Assembly (NCBI RefSeq): GCF_025629245.1
Contig: NZ_JANZXN010000003.1
Location: forward strand, 1-64,000
DNA from: Natronobiforma cellulositropha
Lineage (GTDB): Archaea > Halobacteriota > Halobacteria > Halobacteriales > Natrialbaceae
Length of the DNA stretch: 64,000 nucleotides
Reading direction: 5' to 3'
The notes beneath the pieces were generated by a model that made no database searches, had not been told where the DNA came from, and worked only from the letters and a program-made list of their open reading frames with translations. This document shows, one piece after another, positions 1-8,411 of this stretch. Both the position numbers and the translations under genes were made by a program. The first letter of the stretch is position 1. Every line of letters starts with the position of its first letter.

Positions 1-3000
1 CCGTCCGCGACGCCGTCTAGGTCGATCGTCGCCAGGTGGATGTCGCTGACACTTCCCGTCAGCGTGCTCTCTAAGTCGACCGCCGAGATCTCCACCACCG
101 AGCCGTCCGCCGCCACGTCGGTGGAGTCCAGTTCGAACTCGTCGCCGGCTGCGGCGCCAGTGATCTCCGCCACCGAACTGTCGACCGTTACGTCGACGCC
201 GAACCCGGACAGGGCGTTCGGTGCGTGACCCAGCACCAACTCCGCCGTCGTCGAGTCACCGGCGTCGATCTCGTCGTCCGAGAGCGTCAGGTTCAGGCCG
301 TCAACCGGCTCTGGCCCTGGGCCGTCGCCCTCGCCAACGGTGAGCGTTGCTGCACCACCAGTGATGTCCTTGAGAACACCATCGTCGTCCTTGATCGCGT
401 CGACGGTCACGACGACGTCGGTGTCACCCTCGCTGACACCGTCGAGGTGAACGGTCGCGAGAGGGACATCTGCCGATCCCGCACCGACCGTGCTCGCGAA
501 GTCAGCACCCTCGAGCGAAATCGAGGAACCGTCAGCCGAGACGGGGTGTGCGATGCTGATCTCGAACTCGGAGTCGATCTCCGCGCCGGTGATCTCGGCG
601 ACCGAGCTATCGACGTTGACGTCGATCTGGAAGCCGTTGAGACCGTTCGGAGCGTCGTCTACGATGATGTCCGCCGTGGTGGAGTCACCCTCGTCGATCT
701 CGCTGTCTGCGAGGTCGACGGTGATGCCATCGCCCACTTCTGGAGGTTCGTCACCCGTCACCGAGAGCGAGGTTGAGGATCCCTCGACGTCCATCTCGGT
801 ACCGTCGGAGTCTTCGACCGAGTCCACGACGACCGTCACGTCGGTCGTGCCATCGGCGACACCTTCGATCTCCACACTACCGAGGAGAACGCTACTCAGC
901 TCACCCTCGAGCTCGCTTTCTATATCGACCGCAGACAGCTCGATCGACGAGCCGTCTGCAGCGAGCTCCGTCAGGTCCATACCGAAGTTCGAATCGGCCG
1001 CCGCATCGACGACCTCCGCGACCGACGAGTCGACTTCCACGTCTACGCGGAAGCCCGACAGCCCGTTCGACGCTTCGTCGAGGATGAGGTGTGCCATCGT
1101 CGAGGAACCGGATTCGACTTCGACATCTTCGATATCGATAGTGATCGTCCCCTCCTCTTCCTCTTCCTCTTCCTCTTCCTCTTCGCCACCCTCGCCAACG
1201 ACGAGCGAGGCGGAGCCACCGGTGACGTCCATCTCGCCACCCTCGGTGTCTTGGACCGAGTCGACGACGACCGAGATGCTGACGGTCGCATCGTCGGCAC
1301 CTTCGATCTCGACGGTGCCGAGCGAAACGTCGCTCATGCTGTCCTCGAGCGTGCTCATGAGGTCGACCGCCGTCAGCTCGGCCGAAGAGCCGTCCGCAGC
1401 AATGTCGATACTGTCGAGTTCGAACTCGTCGTCGATGTCAGCGCTGACGATCGTCGCGCCCGAGCTGTCGAGTTCGACGTCCAGGCCGTAGCCGGAGAGA
1501 CCGTTCGGCGCCTCTGCGAGGACGAGTTCGGCCTCGGTGATGTCGCCGACGGCGATCTCGTCCGACGAGAGGGTGATGGAGATGTCCTCGTCACCTTCCT
1601 CTTCCTCTTCTTCTTCCTCCTCTTCTTCTTCCTCTTCTTCCTCCTCTTCTTCCTCCTCTTCCTCTTCTTCCTCTTCGCCACCCTCGCCAACGACGAGCGA
1701 GGCGGAGCCGCCGGTGACGTCCATCTCGCCACCCTCGGTGTCTTGGACCGAGTCGACGACGACCGAGATGGAGACGGTCGCATCGTCGGCACCTTCGATC
1801 TCGACGGTGCCGAGCGAAACGTCGCTCATGCTGTCCTCGAGCGTGCTCATGAGGTCGACCGCCGTCAGCTCGGCCGAAGAGCCGTCCGCAGCAATGTCGA
1901 TACTGTCGAGTTCGAACTCGTCGTCGATGTCAGCGCTGACGATCGTCGCGCCCGAGCTGTCGAGTTCGACGTTCAGGCCGTAGCCGGAGAGACCGTTCGG
2001 CGCCTCTGCGAGAACGAGTTCGGCCTCGGTGGTGTCGCCGACGGCGATCTCGTCCGACGAGAGGGTGATGGAGATGTCCTCGTCACCTTCCTCTTCGTCG
2101 TCATCGCCGTTCTCCGGCGGTGCGACGACGTCGCCCGCGGGGACCTTGTCGTCTTTGAGGTCCTCGAGCGTCTCGCGGATGTACTCGCCCATGTGGTCGT
2201 CGTAGTCACCGACGTCACGGCCGAGGAGGTCCCACTCACACGGGAGGTTGGGACAGTCGTCCGGAATCGGGTCCTCGTAGGGGTGCTCGACTTCGGTGCC
2301 CGAGCCCTGGAACGAGCGCTCGAACATCGACGGCAGCCACCAGATGTCTGCACACCAGGCGGTCCAGTGAATCCCGTCGCTGGACTCGAGGAAGTCCATG
2401 AAGGACTCACCGAAGCCAGAGGTAGTTCCGCTGAGGAGGTCCTGATCCTGGACTTCCCAGCCGAACTCGGTGACGAACATCGGGTACTCTTCGAAGACAC
2501 CGCTGGTGCCTCCTTCGGCGTAGGATCCGGCCCACTCCTCTGCCTGACTCACGTCGTGGCCGGGGTAGATGTGGTAGGTGTAGACCAGGTTGTCACCCTC
2601 GAACGGCTCGAGGAGTGCGCCCTCGGGAACCTGAGACCAGCTGGGCGAACCGATGAGAATCAGGTTATCCGGTGCGTGCTCGCGGATCGTGTCGACCCAC
2701 GGCTGTGCGTGTTCGACCCAGTCGTACCAGACCTCAGCAGCCCAGTCGACGGTGAGCGGGTCCTCCCAGATCCCAGGGTTGGTCGGCTCGTTGTACATCT
2801 CGTACATGACGTGGGACTCGTCGGCGTACCGGGGCGCGACGGTCTCCCAGAACATCTGGACCTCGTCGAAGAGTTCCGGCTGGTCCCACTCGAAGTCGCC
2901 CTCGCCCCAGTGGCGGTGGTAGTCGACGATGGCGTAGACGCCCTTCTCTTTACACTGCTCGATTACGGGGTCGAGGTGGTTCTCGAGGTAGTCCTCGAGT

Positions 3001-3455
3001 TCCGCCTCGGTGAACGCGCCCGCATCTGGCGGCCCGGCGATGTGGCCGGGCATGTGCTCGCCGATGTCGACCGGCTGCACAGGAATGCGGATCACGCGCG
3101 TGTACCAGCCGTCGCTGGCATCGGTGAGCATGTCGACGACCTGCTCTGTGTTCTTCCCGCGGACGGGGGCGAGGGTGTCCATGCGTTTCGGGTCGGCGAT
3201 GTTGACCCCACGCAGTTTGACCGTGTTCCCCTCCGGGTCTTTGATCAGGTTACCATCGACGTGCAGCCAGGGCGTTGGAATACCCCCCTCGGCAGCGGCA
3301 CTTCCCGACAGCCCCGCCGATAACCCCGTTGCGACCGCACCGGCACCGACTGCCGACGCCTTCATGAAGTTACGGCGCGACGTCGACGTGAGCCGTTGTC
3401 GTGTGTGGTCACTCGACTGTTCCTCTCGACCGGATTGCTTCCTATTATCGCTCAT
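1..3455 (-). CDS. GH5 cellulase with at least five cohesin modules (catalytic scaffoldin), C-terminus cut by window edge
   Basis: The start at 3455 gives MSDNN, followed by a Tat signal (RRNFMK) and an Ala-rich h-region. Residues about 60-395 form a GH5 domain with the acid/base in YNEPT (Glu about 223) and the nucleophile in VTEFGW. Then come five cohesin-like modules of about 130 residues, beginning near residues 452, 618, 769, 906 and 1051. Each has an APNGLSG-type strand and a VVDSVxD strand. The first two are nearly identical, and poly-Glu linkers flank module 2. The fifth module runs off the window, so more cohesins, a dockerin or an anchor may follow. Cohesins bind dockerins, and fourteen intact dockerin genes follow downstream, so a scaffold role is inferred. 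Its GH5 is closest in this window to the 35036-37927 enzyme. Unlike bacterial primary scaffoldins it is itself a catalytic protein. Confidence 0.9.
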   Translation of the reverse strand, partial: MSDNRKQSGREEQSSDHTRQRLTSTSRRNFMKASAVGAGAVATGLSAGLSGSAAAEGGIPTPWLHVDGNLIKDPEGNTVKLRGVNIADPKRMDTLAPVRGKNTEQVVDMLTDASDGWYTRVIRIPVQPVDIGEHMPGHIAGPPDAGAFTEAELEDYLENHLDPVIEQCKEKGVYAIVDYHRHWGEGDFEWDQPELFDEVQMFWETVAPRYADESHVMYEMYNEPTNPGIWEDPLTVDWAAEVWYDWVEHAQPWVDTIREHAPDNLILIGSPSWSQVPEGALLEPFEGDNLVYTYHIYPGHDVSQAEEWAGSYAEGGTSGVFEEYPMFVTEFGWEVQDQDLLSGTTSGFGESFMDFLESSDGIHWTAWCADIWWLPSMFERSFQGSGTEVEHPYEDPIPDDCPNLPCEWDLLGRDVGDYDDHMGEYIRETLEDLKDDKVPAGDVVAPPENGDDDEEEGDEDISITLSSDEIAVGDTTEAELVLAEAPNGLSGYGLNVELDSSGATIVSADIDDEFELDSIDIAADGSSAELTAVDLMSTLEDSMSDVSLGTVEIEGADDATVSISVVVDSVQDTEGGEMDVTGGSASLVVGEGGEEEEEEEEEEEEEEEEEEEEEEEEEEEGDEDISITLSSDEIAVGDITEAELVLAEAPNGLSGYGLDVELDSSGATIVSADIDDEFELDSIDIAADGSSAELTAVDLMSTLEDSMSDVSLGTVEIEGADDATVSISVVVDSVQDTEGGEMDVTGGSASLVVGEGGEEEEEEEEEEEGTITIDIEDVEVESGSSTMAHLILDEASNGLSGFRVDVEVDSSVAEVVDAAADSNFGMDLTELAADGSSIELSAVDIESELEGELSSVLLGSVEIEGVADGTTDVTVVVDSVEDSDGTEMDVEGSSTSLSVTGDEPPEVGDGITVDLADSEIDEGDSTTADIIVDDAPNGLNGFQIDVNVDSSVAEITGAEIDSEFEISIAHPVSADGSSISLEGADFASTVGAGSADVPLATVHLDGVSEGDTDVVVTVDAIKDDDGVLKDITGGAATLTVGEGDGPGPEPVDGLNLTLSDDEIDAGDSTTAELVLGHAPNALSGFGVDVTVDSSVAEITGAAAGDEFELDSTDVAADGSVVEISAVDLESTLTGSVSDIHLATIDLDGVAD
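1189..2097 (-). repeat. Two near-identical tandem cohesin-coding repeats
   Basis: About 410 bp at 1189-1605 recurs at 1681-2097 with a constant offset of 492 bp and only a handful of substitutions seen by eye. These encode cohesins 1 and 2 of the scaffoldin-like protein. Cohesins 3-5 are clearly more divergent, so this pair is a recent duplication or is kept alike by gene conversion. Confidence 0.9.
1601..1676 (-). repeat. GAA/GAG microsatellite coding a poly-Glu linker
   Basis: The plus strand shows an uninterrupted run of ctc/ttc triplets, which the minus strand reads as about two dozen consecutive Glu codons between cohesins 1 and 2. A shorter run at about 1150-1187 separates cohesins 2 and 3. 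A hyper-acidic linker would stay soluble and extended in high salt. The triplet tract is also a likely site of length variation. Confidence 0.9.
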
Positions 3456-3620
3456 GTTTTGTCGAAGGCCCTCCGTCTGGAGCGCCACCTGTGAACACCG
3501 CGACCATGGCGCGTTAGTCAACGCGAATCGTGGACGTGCGCGTGGTGCAGTATACGCCTCTAATTAGAGACTACCTGCACATAAAATTTTTCATAATGGT
3601 ATTACATAATATGAAGGGGT
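3456..3620 (-). promoter_or_regulatory. Promoter and conserved long leader of the scaffoldin gene
   Basis: A TATA-like AT-rich block (ataaaatttttcataat) lies at 3581-3597, about 125 bp upstream of the start. That implies an untranslated leader near 100 nt, unusual in haloarchaea where leaderless mRNAs are common. The leader and box resemble those upstream of the next GH5 gene (5789-5940): both share gtggacgtgcgcgtgg, an agactac block and the ataaaaNtttt...cataat box in the same order. The rest of this intergenic gap (3621-3862) shows no gene. Confidence 0.55.
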
Positions 3621-3862
3621 AGAGAGAAGAGAGGAGAACGGTCCGCGAAAAACCGAGACGACGTCAGCGTGTGGTCCCTGGGCGCTGGCGGCGGTGATGG
3701 TCCCGAGCTGCCGCACAGCACGCACACCGACTGACACGCCCCCACGGTCAGTGGTGTGCACGCCAACGAGGTCCGGTGGCGTTCACGTCAGACACTCGAG
3801 CGGAGTGCGCTCGAGGTCGTCCGGATCGATACGAGGTGCGTTCGGAGTGGAGTTTCCGACGC

Positions 3863-5788
3863 TTACAGCATCTCGAACAGCGCGACGACGTCGTTGAAGC
3901 CGACGCTGCCGTTGCCGCTGAAGTCGAAGTTGCTGGCGTTGCTCTGGACGACGTCGTTGTTGTGTTCCTCGAAGAACGTCACGACGTCGTTGAAGCCGAC
4001 GTTGCCGTCGCCGGTGATGTCCTCGTAGAGACCGTCGCCCGAGAGGTCCTGGGCGTCCATGCCGTTGCCGTTGACGTCGAGACCGGATGGTGGTTCTGGT
4101 GGGGTGCCGTTGGGGTCCATCTCGTAGGCGTCGTCGTACTCCGACGGGACGGGGTCGTAGCCGATGTGGAGGCTGTTCTTGCTGTTGTCAGCGTCCGGGT
4201 ACGGCGCGCTGCCGGGGTTCGGGTCGTCGCGGTCGCCCGCGAGGTCCTGGTTGAGGTCGTGCCACCACTGGCCGGGCGTGTGGTCGTTGAGGTGGTCCAT
4301 CCAGTCGTCCGCACCGGGTGCGCCGGCGGCGCCGCCTGGGCCGGGGTCTCCGTGCGAGAAGAAGTTCGGCTCCCAGGTGTGGTCGAAACACCAGGTCTGT
4401 GGGTGGACATCGTAGTCGTAGAGGAAGTCCGTGTACTCGTCGATGAACGGCTGACAGTCGGCAGTGGCCGGGTCGTCGTTCTCCTCCGTGGTACAGTCCA
4501 TCCACGGGGTGTCGACGAGGAGACCGCCGCCTTCGATCCAACCGAACTCGCTGAAGAAGATCGGCACGTGCTCGGAGGGCTGGCCGAAGTACTCCGAGAG
4601 CGGTCGGAGGTCGCCCTGCGTGTAGACGTGAGCCGTGTAACACATGTTCTCGGCTTCGAACTCGTTGAACGGTGCCCAGTAGGTGTACTGGCTCCAGCGC
4701 GGGTTCCCGATGGTGACGAGGTGGCCCGGGCCGTTGTCCTCTGCCGTGTCGACCCACGGCTGAGCGCGGTCGCGGAACAGGTCGTACCAGACCTTGTTGT
4801 CCGGGTTCGCGACGTCGAAATCACCTTCTGGGTCATCGATCAGTGACAGCTCACCGGCCGGACGGGTCGGCGAACCCCAGTCACCGCTGTAGGGTGCCGT
4901 CGGCTCGTTGTAGATGTCGAAGATGACGTTGTCCTCGCCCGCGTAGCGGTCGGCCATGACCTCCCAGAACGTGTGGAGTTCGTAGTCGAGCGCGTTGGAG
5001 ACCTCTGCTGGCTCGGTGTAGAGCTCGTTACCATCTGCGGCGAGGGCCTCGACGAGACCCTGGTCTTCGGCTGCCGCGTGGATGTCGTCGACCTGGTCCT
5101 CACCGTGCCACATCGTGTCTCGCTCGCCACAGACTTCCGGGTGTCGCCAGTCGTAGTCGGGCGTGCTCGAGTCACAATTCCAGACGTCGCTGGGGACGCC
5201 GTGGTCTGCGTGCTCGGCCTGGTGGAAGATGGGGTAGTGACGGTGGTAGTCGATCATGACGTACGCGCCACGGTCCTGACCGGACTGGACGATGTCGTCC
5301 ATGTAGTTCTGGCAGTACCACTCGACGTCGCTGGCGTCGAAGCCACCGGGCATGAGTGGACCCCAGTCGTCACCGTGGGGGACCTGGTGTGGTTCCGGGT
5401 CGTCGACGCCGGTCGCGACCTGCGTCGGCTCGACGGGGACACGGATACAGCGCTGGTACCAGCCCTCGCTCTCGTCGGTCGCAAGCTCGAACGTCTCGAG
5501 ACCGGTCTGGCCACGCCACGTGCGGCTCTGCTTGGCGGGGTCTGCCGTGTTGGTCCCACGGAGGATGACTTCCTCACCCTGTGGGTCGACGATCTTGTTC
5601 CCGTCACGCGCCAGCGGCGCGATGGTGATGTTCTGCGCGCTCGCGGTGCCGGTCATACCCGCGGTGAAACCGGCCGCGACTGCCCCCGCAGCGGCGGTCG
5701 TCTTGAGGAAGCCACGTCGGGTCGATCCCGTACTTCCGTGGTTGCTCGACTGTCCTGCTCGGTCGTGTTGCCTGTTATTGTCGCTCAT
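3863..5788 (-). CDS. GH5 cellulase with C-terminal dockerin
   Basis: I chose the start at 5788 (MSDNN) because it matches the scaffoldin start and places the Tat signal TRRGFLK about 24 residues in; an ORF upstream extends 36 codons but lacks conserved sequence. The GH5 domain spans residues about 55-500, with the acid/base at Glu295 in YNEPT and the nucleophile in FSEFGW. It carries a long insertion (PEVCGER...WHGEDQVDD) shared only with the 22890-24632 protein. The last 70 residues are a dockerin with two Ca-loops, DITGDGNVGFND and DFSGNGSVGFND. Predicted role: beta-1,4-glucan hydrolysis outside the cell, docked to a cohesin. The promoter leader is shared with the scaffoldin gene. Exact substrate (endo or exo) cannot be told. 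Confidence 0.9.
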   Translation of the reverse strand: MSDNNRQHDRAGQSSNHGSTGSTRRGFLKTTAAAGAVAAGFTAGMTGTASAQNITIAPLARDGNKIVDPQGEEVILRGTNTADPAKQSRTWRGQTGLETFELATDESEGWYQRCIRVPVEPTQVATGVDDPEPHQVPHGDDWGPLMPGGFDASDVEWYCQNYMDDIVQSGQDRGAYVMIDYHRHYPIFHQAEHADHGVPSDVWNCDSSTPDYDWRHPEVCGERDTMWHGEDQVDDIHAAAEDQGLVEALAADGNELYTEPAEVSNALDYELHTFWEVMADRYAGEDNVIFDIYNEPTAPYSGDWGSPTRPAGELSLIDDPEGDFDVANPDNKVWYDLFRDRAQPWVDTAEDNGPGHLVTIGNPRWSQYTYWAPFNEFEAENMCYTAHVYTQGDLRPLSEYFGQPSEHVPIFFSEFGWIEGGGLLVDTPWMDCTTEENDDPATADCQPFIDEYTDFLYDYDVHPQTWCFDHTWEPNFFSHGDPGPGGAAGAPGADDWMDHLNDHTPGQWWHDLNQDLAGDRDDPNPGSAPYPDADNSKNSLHIGYDPVPSEYDDAYEMDPNGTPPEPPSGLDVNGNGMDAQDLSGDGLYEDITGDGNVGFNDVVTFFEEHNNDVVQSNASNFDFSGNGSVGFNDVVALFEML

Positions 5789-5945
5789 TGTTGCTCGAAG
5801 GCACTCCGCAGGGAATGCCACCTGTGAATACCGCCCCCATGCTACGCAGGCCGTCCGACGTAGGTGTGGTGGACGTGCGCGTGGCGCGGTACACAATGAC
5901 TATTTACAGACTACCCACTAATAAAAATTTTCATAATCGGCTTAT
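5789..5945 (-). promoter_or_regulatory. Promoter and long leader paralogous to that of the scaffoldin
   Basis: A TATA-like box (ataaaaattttcataat) lies at 5921-5937, about 135 bp upstream of the start codon. The leader shares blocks with 3456-3600, including ggtggacgtgcgcgtgg near 5868 and gaaggc next to the start. Similarity outside coding sequence suggests duplicated promoters and shared control of the two GH5 genes. Confidence 0.55.
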
Positions 5946-6045
5946 ATTATAGTTCGGCTGTCAGCATGTGACAGTCGTAAAACCAATCGAAAGAGAAGGA
6001 GTGCGCGCTCGCGTCCGCAAGTGACACTCGTCGAGTGCCCACGCG

Positions 6046-6651
6046 TTAGCTTCGGTAGCGCGCGACCAGCCCGGCTACCACGAGCAGCGCCAGTCCACCG
6101 ACGAGGACGCCGGTCTCGACCGCCAGCCCGTCGTCGTCGCCACCGGCCGACGCACTGGCACTCGAGCCCGTCACGGTCACCGAACCGTGGCCGGTCGCGG
6201 TGTCGAACACGTTGCCCTCGTCGTCCTCGATGGCGTTGACGGTGACCTCGAGCGTGCCGTCACCGGGGTCGACACCGCGGAGTTCGAGGGTCGCCAGGTG
6301 GACGGGGTCGTCGGTCGGACCGACGTCCCGATTGATGTCGACCGCGGTGAGTCCGACCTCGCTGCCGTCGTCGGCAATGGTGGCACCGCCGAGTCCGAAG
6401 ACGTCGTCGACGGCCGCGTCCGTGATCTCGACGGCGCCGTCAGTCGAGACGTTGACGGTGAACCCGGAGAGACCGTTCGGTGCCTCCGAAATCGTGAGGT
6501 CGACCGTCGCGGTCCCATCGGGGTCGACGTCGGCGTCGCTCACCGAAATCGTCGGTGCGCCGTCGGCAGCAGCAGCAGGGAGGGTGCCGACGAGCGCGAG
6601 TGACGCGACGACGGCGAGTGCAACGGTGAGTGTGAGCAGTCGTGTATGCAT
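6046..6651 (-). CDS. Single-cohesin protein with C-terminal membrane anchor
   Basis: The start at 6651 (MHTRLL) gives a clean Sec signal peptide (TLTVALAVVASLALVG); an in-frame ATG at 6675 would add eight basic or polar residues. After cleavage one cohesin-like module follows (residues about 30-165: ISVSDADV, APNGLSG, VTVNAIEDDEG). A short Ser/Ala/Asp linker then leads to a transmembrane segment (VLVGGLALLVVAGLVA) ending in RYRS. It has no PGF motif, so it is a simple C-terminal anchor rather than an evident archaeosortase substrate. The gene sits 1-25 bp after the GH5-dockerin stop at 6677, so the two are probably co-transcribed. Inferred job: hold dockerin-bearing enzymes at the cell surface. 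Confidence 0.85.
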   Translation of the reverse strand: MHTRLLTLTVALAVVASLALVGTLPAAAADGAPTISVSDADVDPDGTATVDLTISEAPNGLSGFTVNVSTDGAVEITDAAVDDVFGLGGATIADDGSEVGLTAVDINRDVGPTDDPVHLATLELRGVDPGDGTLEVTVNAIEDDEGNVFDTATGHGSVTVTGSSASASAGGDDDGLAVETGVLVGGLALLVVAGLVARYRS

Positions 6652-6676
6652 ACGTGTATGGTTAGTTCGTCTCATC

Positions 6677-8179
6677 TTAAATCATCTCGAAGAGGGCGAC
6701 GACATCGTTGAATCCGACGCTCCCGTTGCCGCTGAAGTCGAAGTACTCGACGTTATTCTGGACGACCGTGCCGTCGTGTTCCTCGAAGAACGTCACCACG
6801 TCGTTGAAGCCGAACTGGCCGTCACCGGTGACGTCCTCGTAGAGACCGTCGCCGGTGAGGTCCTGGGCCGGGTTGCCGTCGCCGGTGACGTCGAGAACGG
6901 GGTCGTCCCCGTTTCCACCCTCGGCACCCGGCAGGTCGTCGTTTCGCTTCTCGTAGAGGTACTCCTGGACCCACTCGCCCCACTCGTTGCCGACCTCGTA
7001 GTCGCGGTCGACCATCGAGGGGTTCCACTCGAAGTCGAACACCCAGGCCGTCCAGTTGACGCTGTCGTACTCCTCGTAGAACTCGTAGAAGTCCTCGCCG
7101 TGTTCCTCTCTGGTGCCGACCAGATACGGCGCGCCGTCGTAGGGCTGGAAGCCGAACTCGGTCATGAACACCGGCACGTTCTCGGAGGTGTCGCCGAAGT
7201 AGGTCCCGAGCGGGCGGAGGTTGTCGTGGCTGTAGACGTGGCCCGCGTAGGCCAGGTTCTCGCCCTCGAACTCGTGTTTGTCCGCCCAGTAAGTGAACTG
7301 CGACCACCGCGGCGAGCCGATGATGATGATGTTCCGCTCGGCGTGTTCGCGGATCAGGTCGACCCAGGGCTGGGCCGTCTCGCGCCAGTAGAGGTAGTTC
7401 TCCTCGGTCTCCTCGCCGCGGACCGGCACGTCCGTCGTCGGGTCGTTCGCCGCCGGATACGGTGTCGTCGGCTCGTTGTACACCTCGTAGATGACGTGTG
7501 ACTCGTCGGCGTACCGTGGCGCGACGACCTCCCAGAACAGCCGGATCTCCTCGTCTAACTCCGGGTCGTCCCAGTCCGGACCCTCGGGGTAGTGGCGGTG
7601 GTAGTCGGCGATGACGTACATCCCGATCTCTTTGCACTTCTCGACCGCCGGATCGATGTGCGTCTCGAGGTACTCGACTAACTGGGCTTCGTCGAAGGCG
7701 ACCGGGTCGACCGCCCCCGCGCCGTGGTCGCCGATGTCCTGTGGCTGCATCGGCAGCCGGACGATCCGCGAGAACCAGGTCTCCTCGTCGGTCATCAGCT
7801 CGAGCTGGTCCTCGATGAACATCGTGTTGTACGGCGCTTCGCCGTTCGCCCGCGCCGGATCGATCGTATTCACCCCGCGCAGGACCACCTCGTTCCCGTC
7901 AGGATCCCGCAAGAGGTTGCCGTCGACCTCGAGCCACGGCGTCGGAATGCCGCGGTCGTCCTCGTCCTCGGCCGTGACGCTCCCGACGGCAGCCGTCGAG
8001 AGACCCGTCCCGGCGACGAACGCCCCGGCGGCCGACGTCTGCAAGAACGAGCGCCGGGTCGCCCTCGGCGTCTCGCCCGCTCGTCGCTGTGTTGGCTGTC
8101 CATCTGCCGTCGTCTGGAGGGCGTCGGTACTCGTATCGGTCCGTTCGAAGTCCCCGCCCCCTCGTGATCGGTCGTTCAT
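6677..8179 (-). CDS. GH5 cellulase with C-terminal dockerin
   Basis: The start at 8179 (MNDRSRGG) places the Tat motif RRSFLQ about 40 residues in; the ORF could extend 13 codons further. The GH5 domain covers about residues 75-420, with the acid/base in YNEPT and the nucleophile in MTEFGF. A dockerin occupies the last 70 residues, with loops DVTGDGQFGFND and DFSGNGSVGFND. Closest relative in the window is 21205-22734 (same QPQDIGDHGAG block). There is no carbohydrate-binding module. The downstream cohesin-anchor gene begins immediately after its stop, so enzyme and anchor look like a two-gene operon. An AT-rich ttaattaaag block at 8221-8230 is a candidate promoter. Confidence 0.9.
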   Translation of the reverse strand: MNDRSRGGGDFERTDTSTDALQTTADGQPTQRRAGETPRATRRSFLQTSAAGAFVAGTGLSTAAVGSVTAEDEDDRGIPTPWLEVDGNLLRDPDGNEVVLRGVNTIDPARANGEAPYNTMFIEDQLELMTDEETWFSRIVRLPMQPQDIGDHGAGAVDPVAFDEAQLVEYLETHIDPAVEKCKEIGMYVIADYHRHYPEGPDWDDPELDEEIRLFWEVVAPRYADESHVIYEVYNEPTTPYPAANDPTTDVPVRGEETEENYLYWRETAQPWVDLIREHAERNIIIIGSPRWSQFTYWADKHEFEGENLAYAGHVYSHDNLRPLGTYFGDTSENVPVFMTEFGFQPYDGAPYLVGTREEHGEDFYEFYEEYDSVNWTAWVFDFEWNPSMVDRDYEVGNEWGEWVQEYLYEKRNDDLPGAEGGNGDDPVLDVTGDGNPAQDLTGDGLYEDVTGDGQFGFNDVVTFFEEHDGTVVQNNVEYFDFSGNGSVGFNDVVALFEMI

Positions 8180-8411
8180 GTCGCGCGTGGCCGTCGATAC
8201 CCTGCTATTGTACACCACTATTAATTAAAGCTTTCTGCTGGATCGGGAAAACAACCATCGTCGGCGCTGAACGCAGTTAATTTTGGGGGATAGACGGGTG
8301 GCGAGACGACAGTGAGCGTGATTCGTCACAGCAGGTGAAATTAAATCACGGGTGAAACCCAAGATAAATATGACAAAATATAAGTGAAAACTGTTTGAAC
8401 AACCAGTCGCA
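8180..8411. promoter_or_regulatory. Divergent promoter region between cellulase and haloperoxidase genes
   Basis: This 232-bp AT-rich stretch separates the minus-strand GH5 gene from the plus-strand haloperoxidase. Candidate TATA elements are ttaattaaag (8221-8230) for the minus gene and the ttaaatcac...ataaatatgacaaaatataag run (8340-8386) for the plus gene. No ORF here is convincing. Confidence 0.4.

Noticed and set aside
1089-3323. A 744-codon plus-strand ORF antisense to the scaffoldin
   Set aside because: It is the shadow of high-GC minus-strand coding; the minus frame has clear GH5 and cohesin motifs and the plus frame has none.
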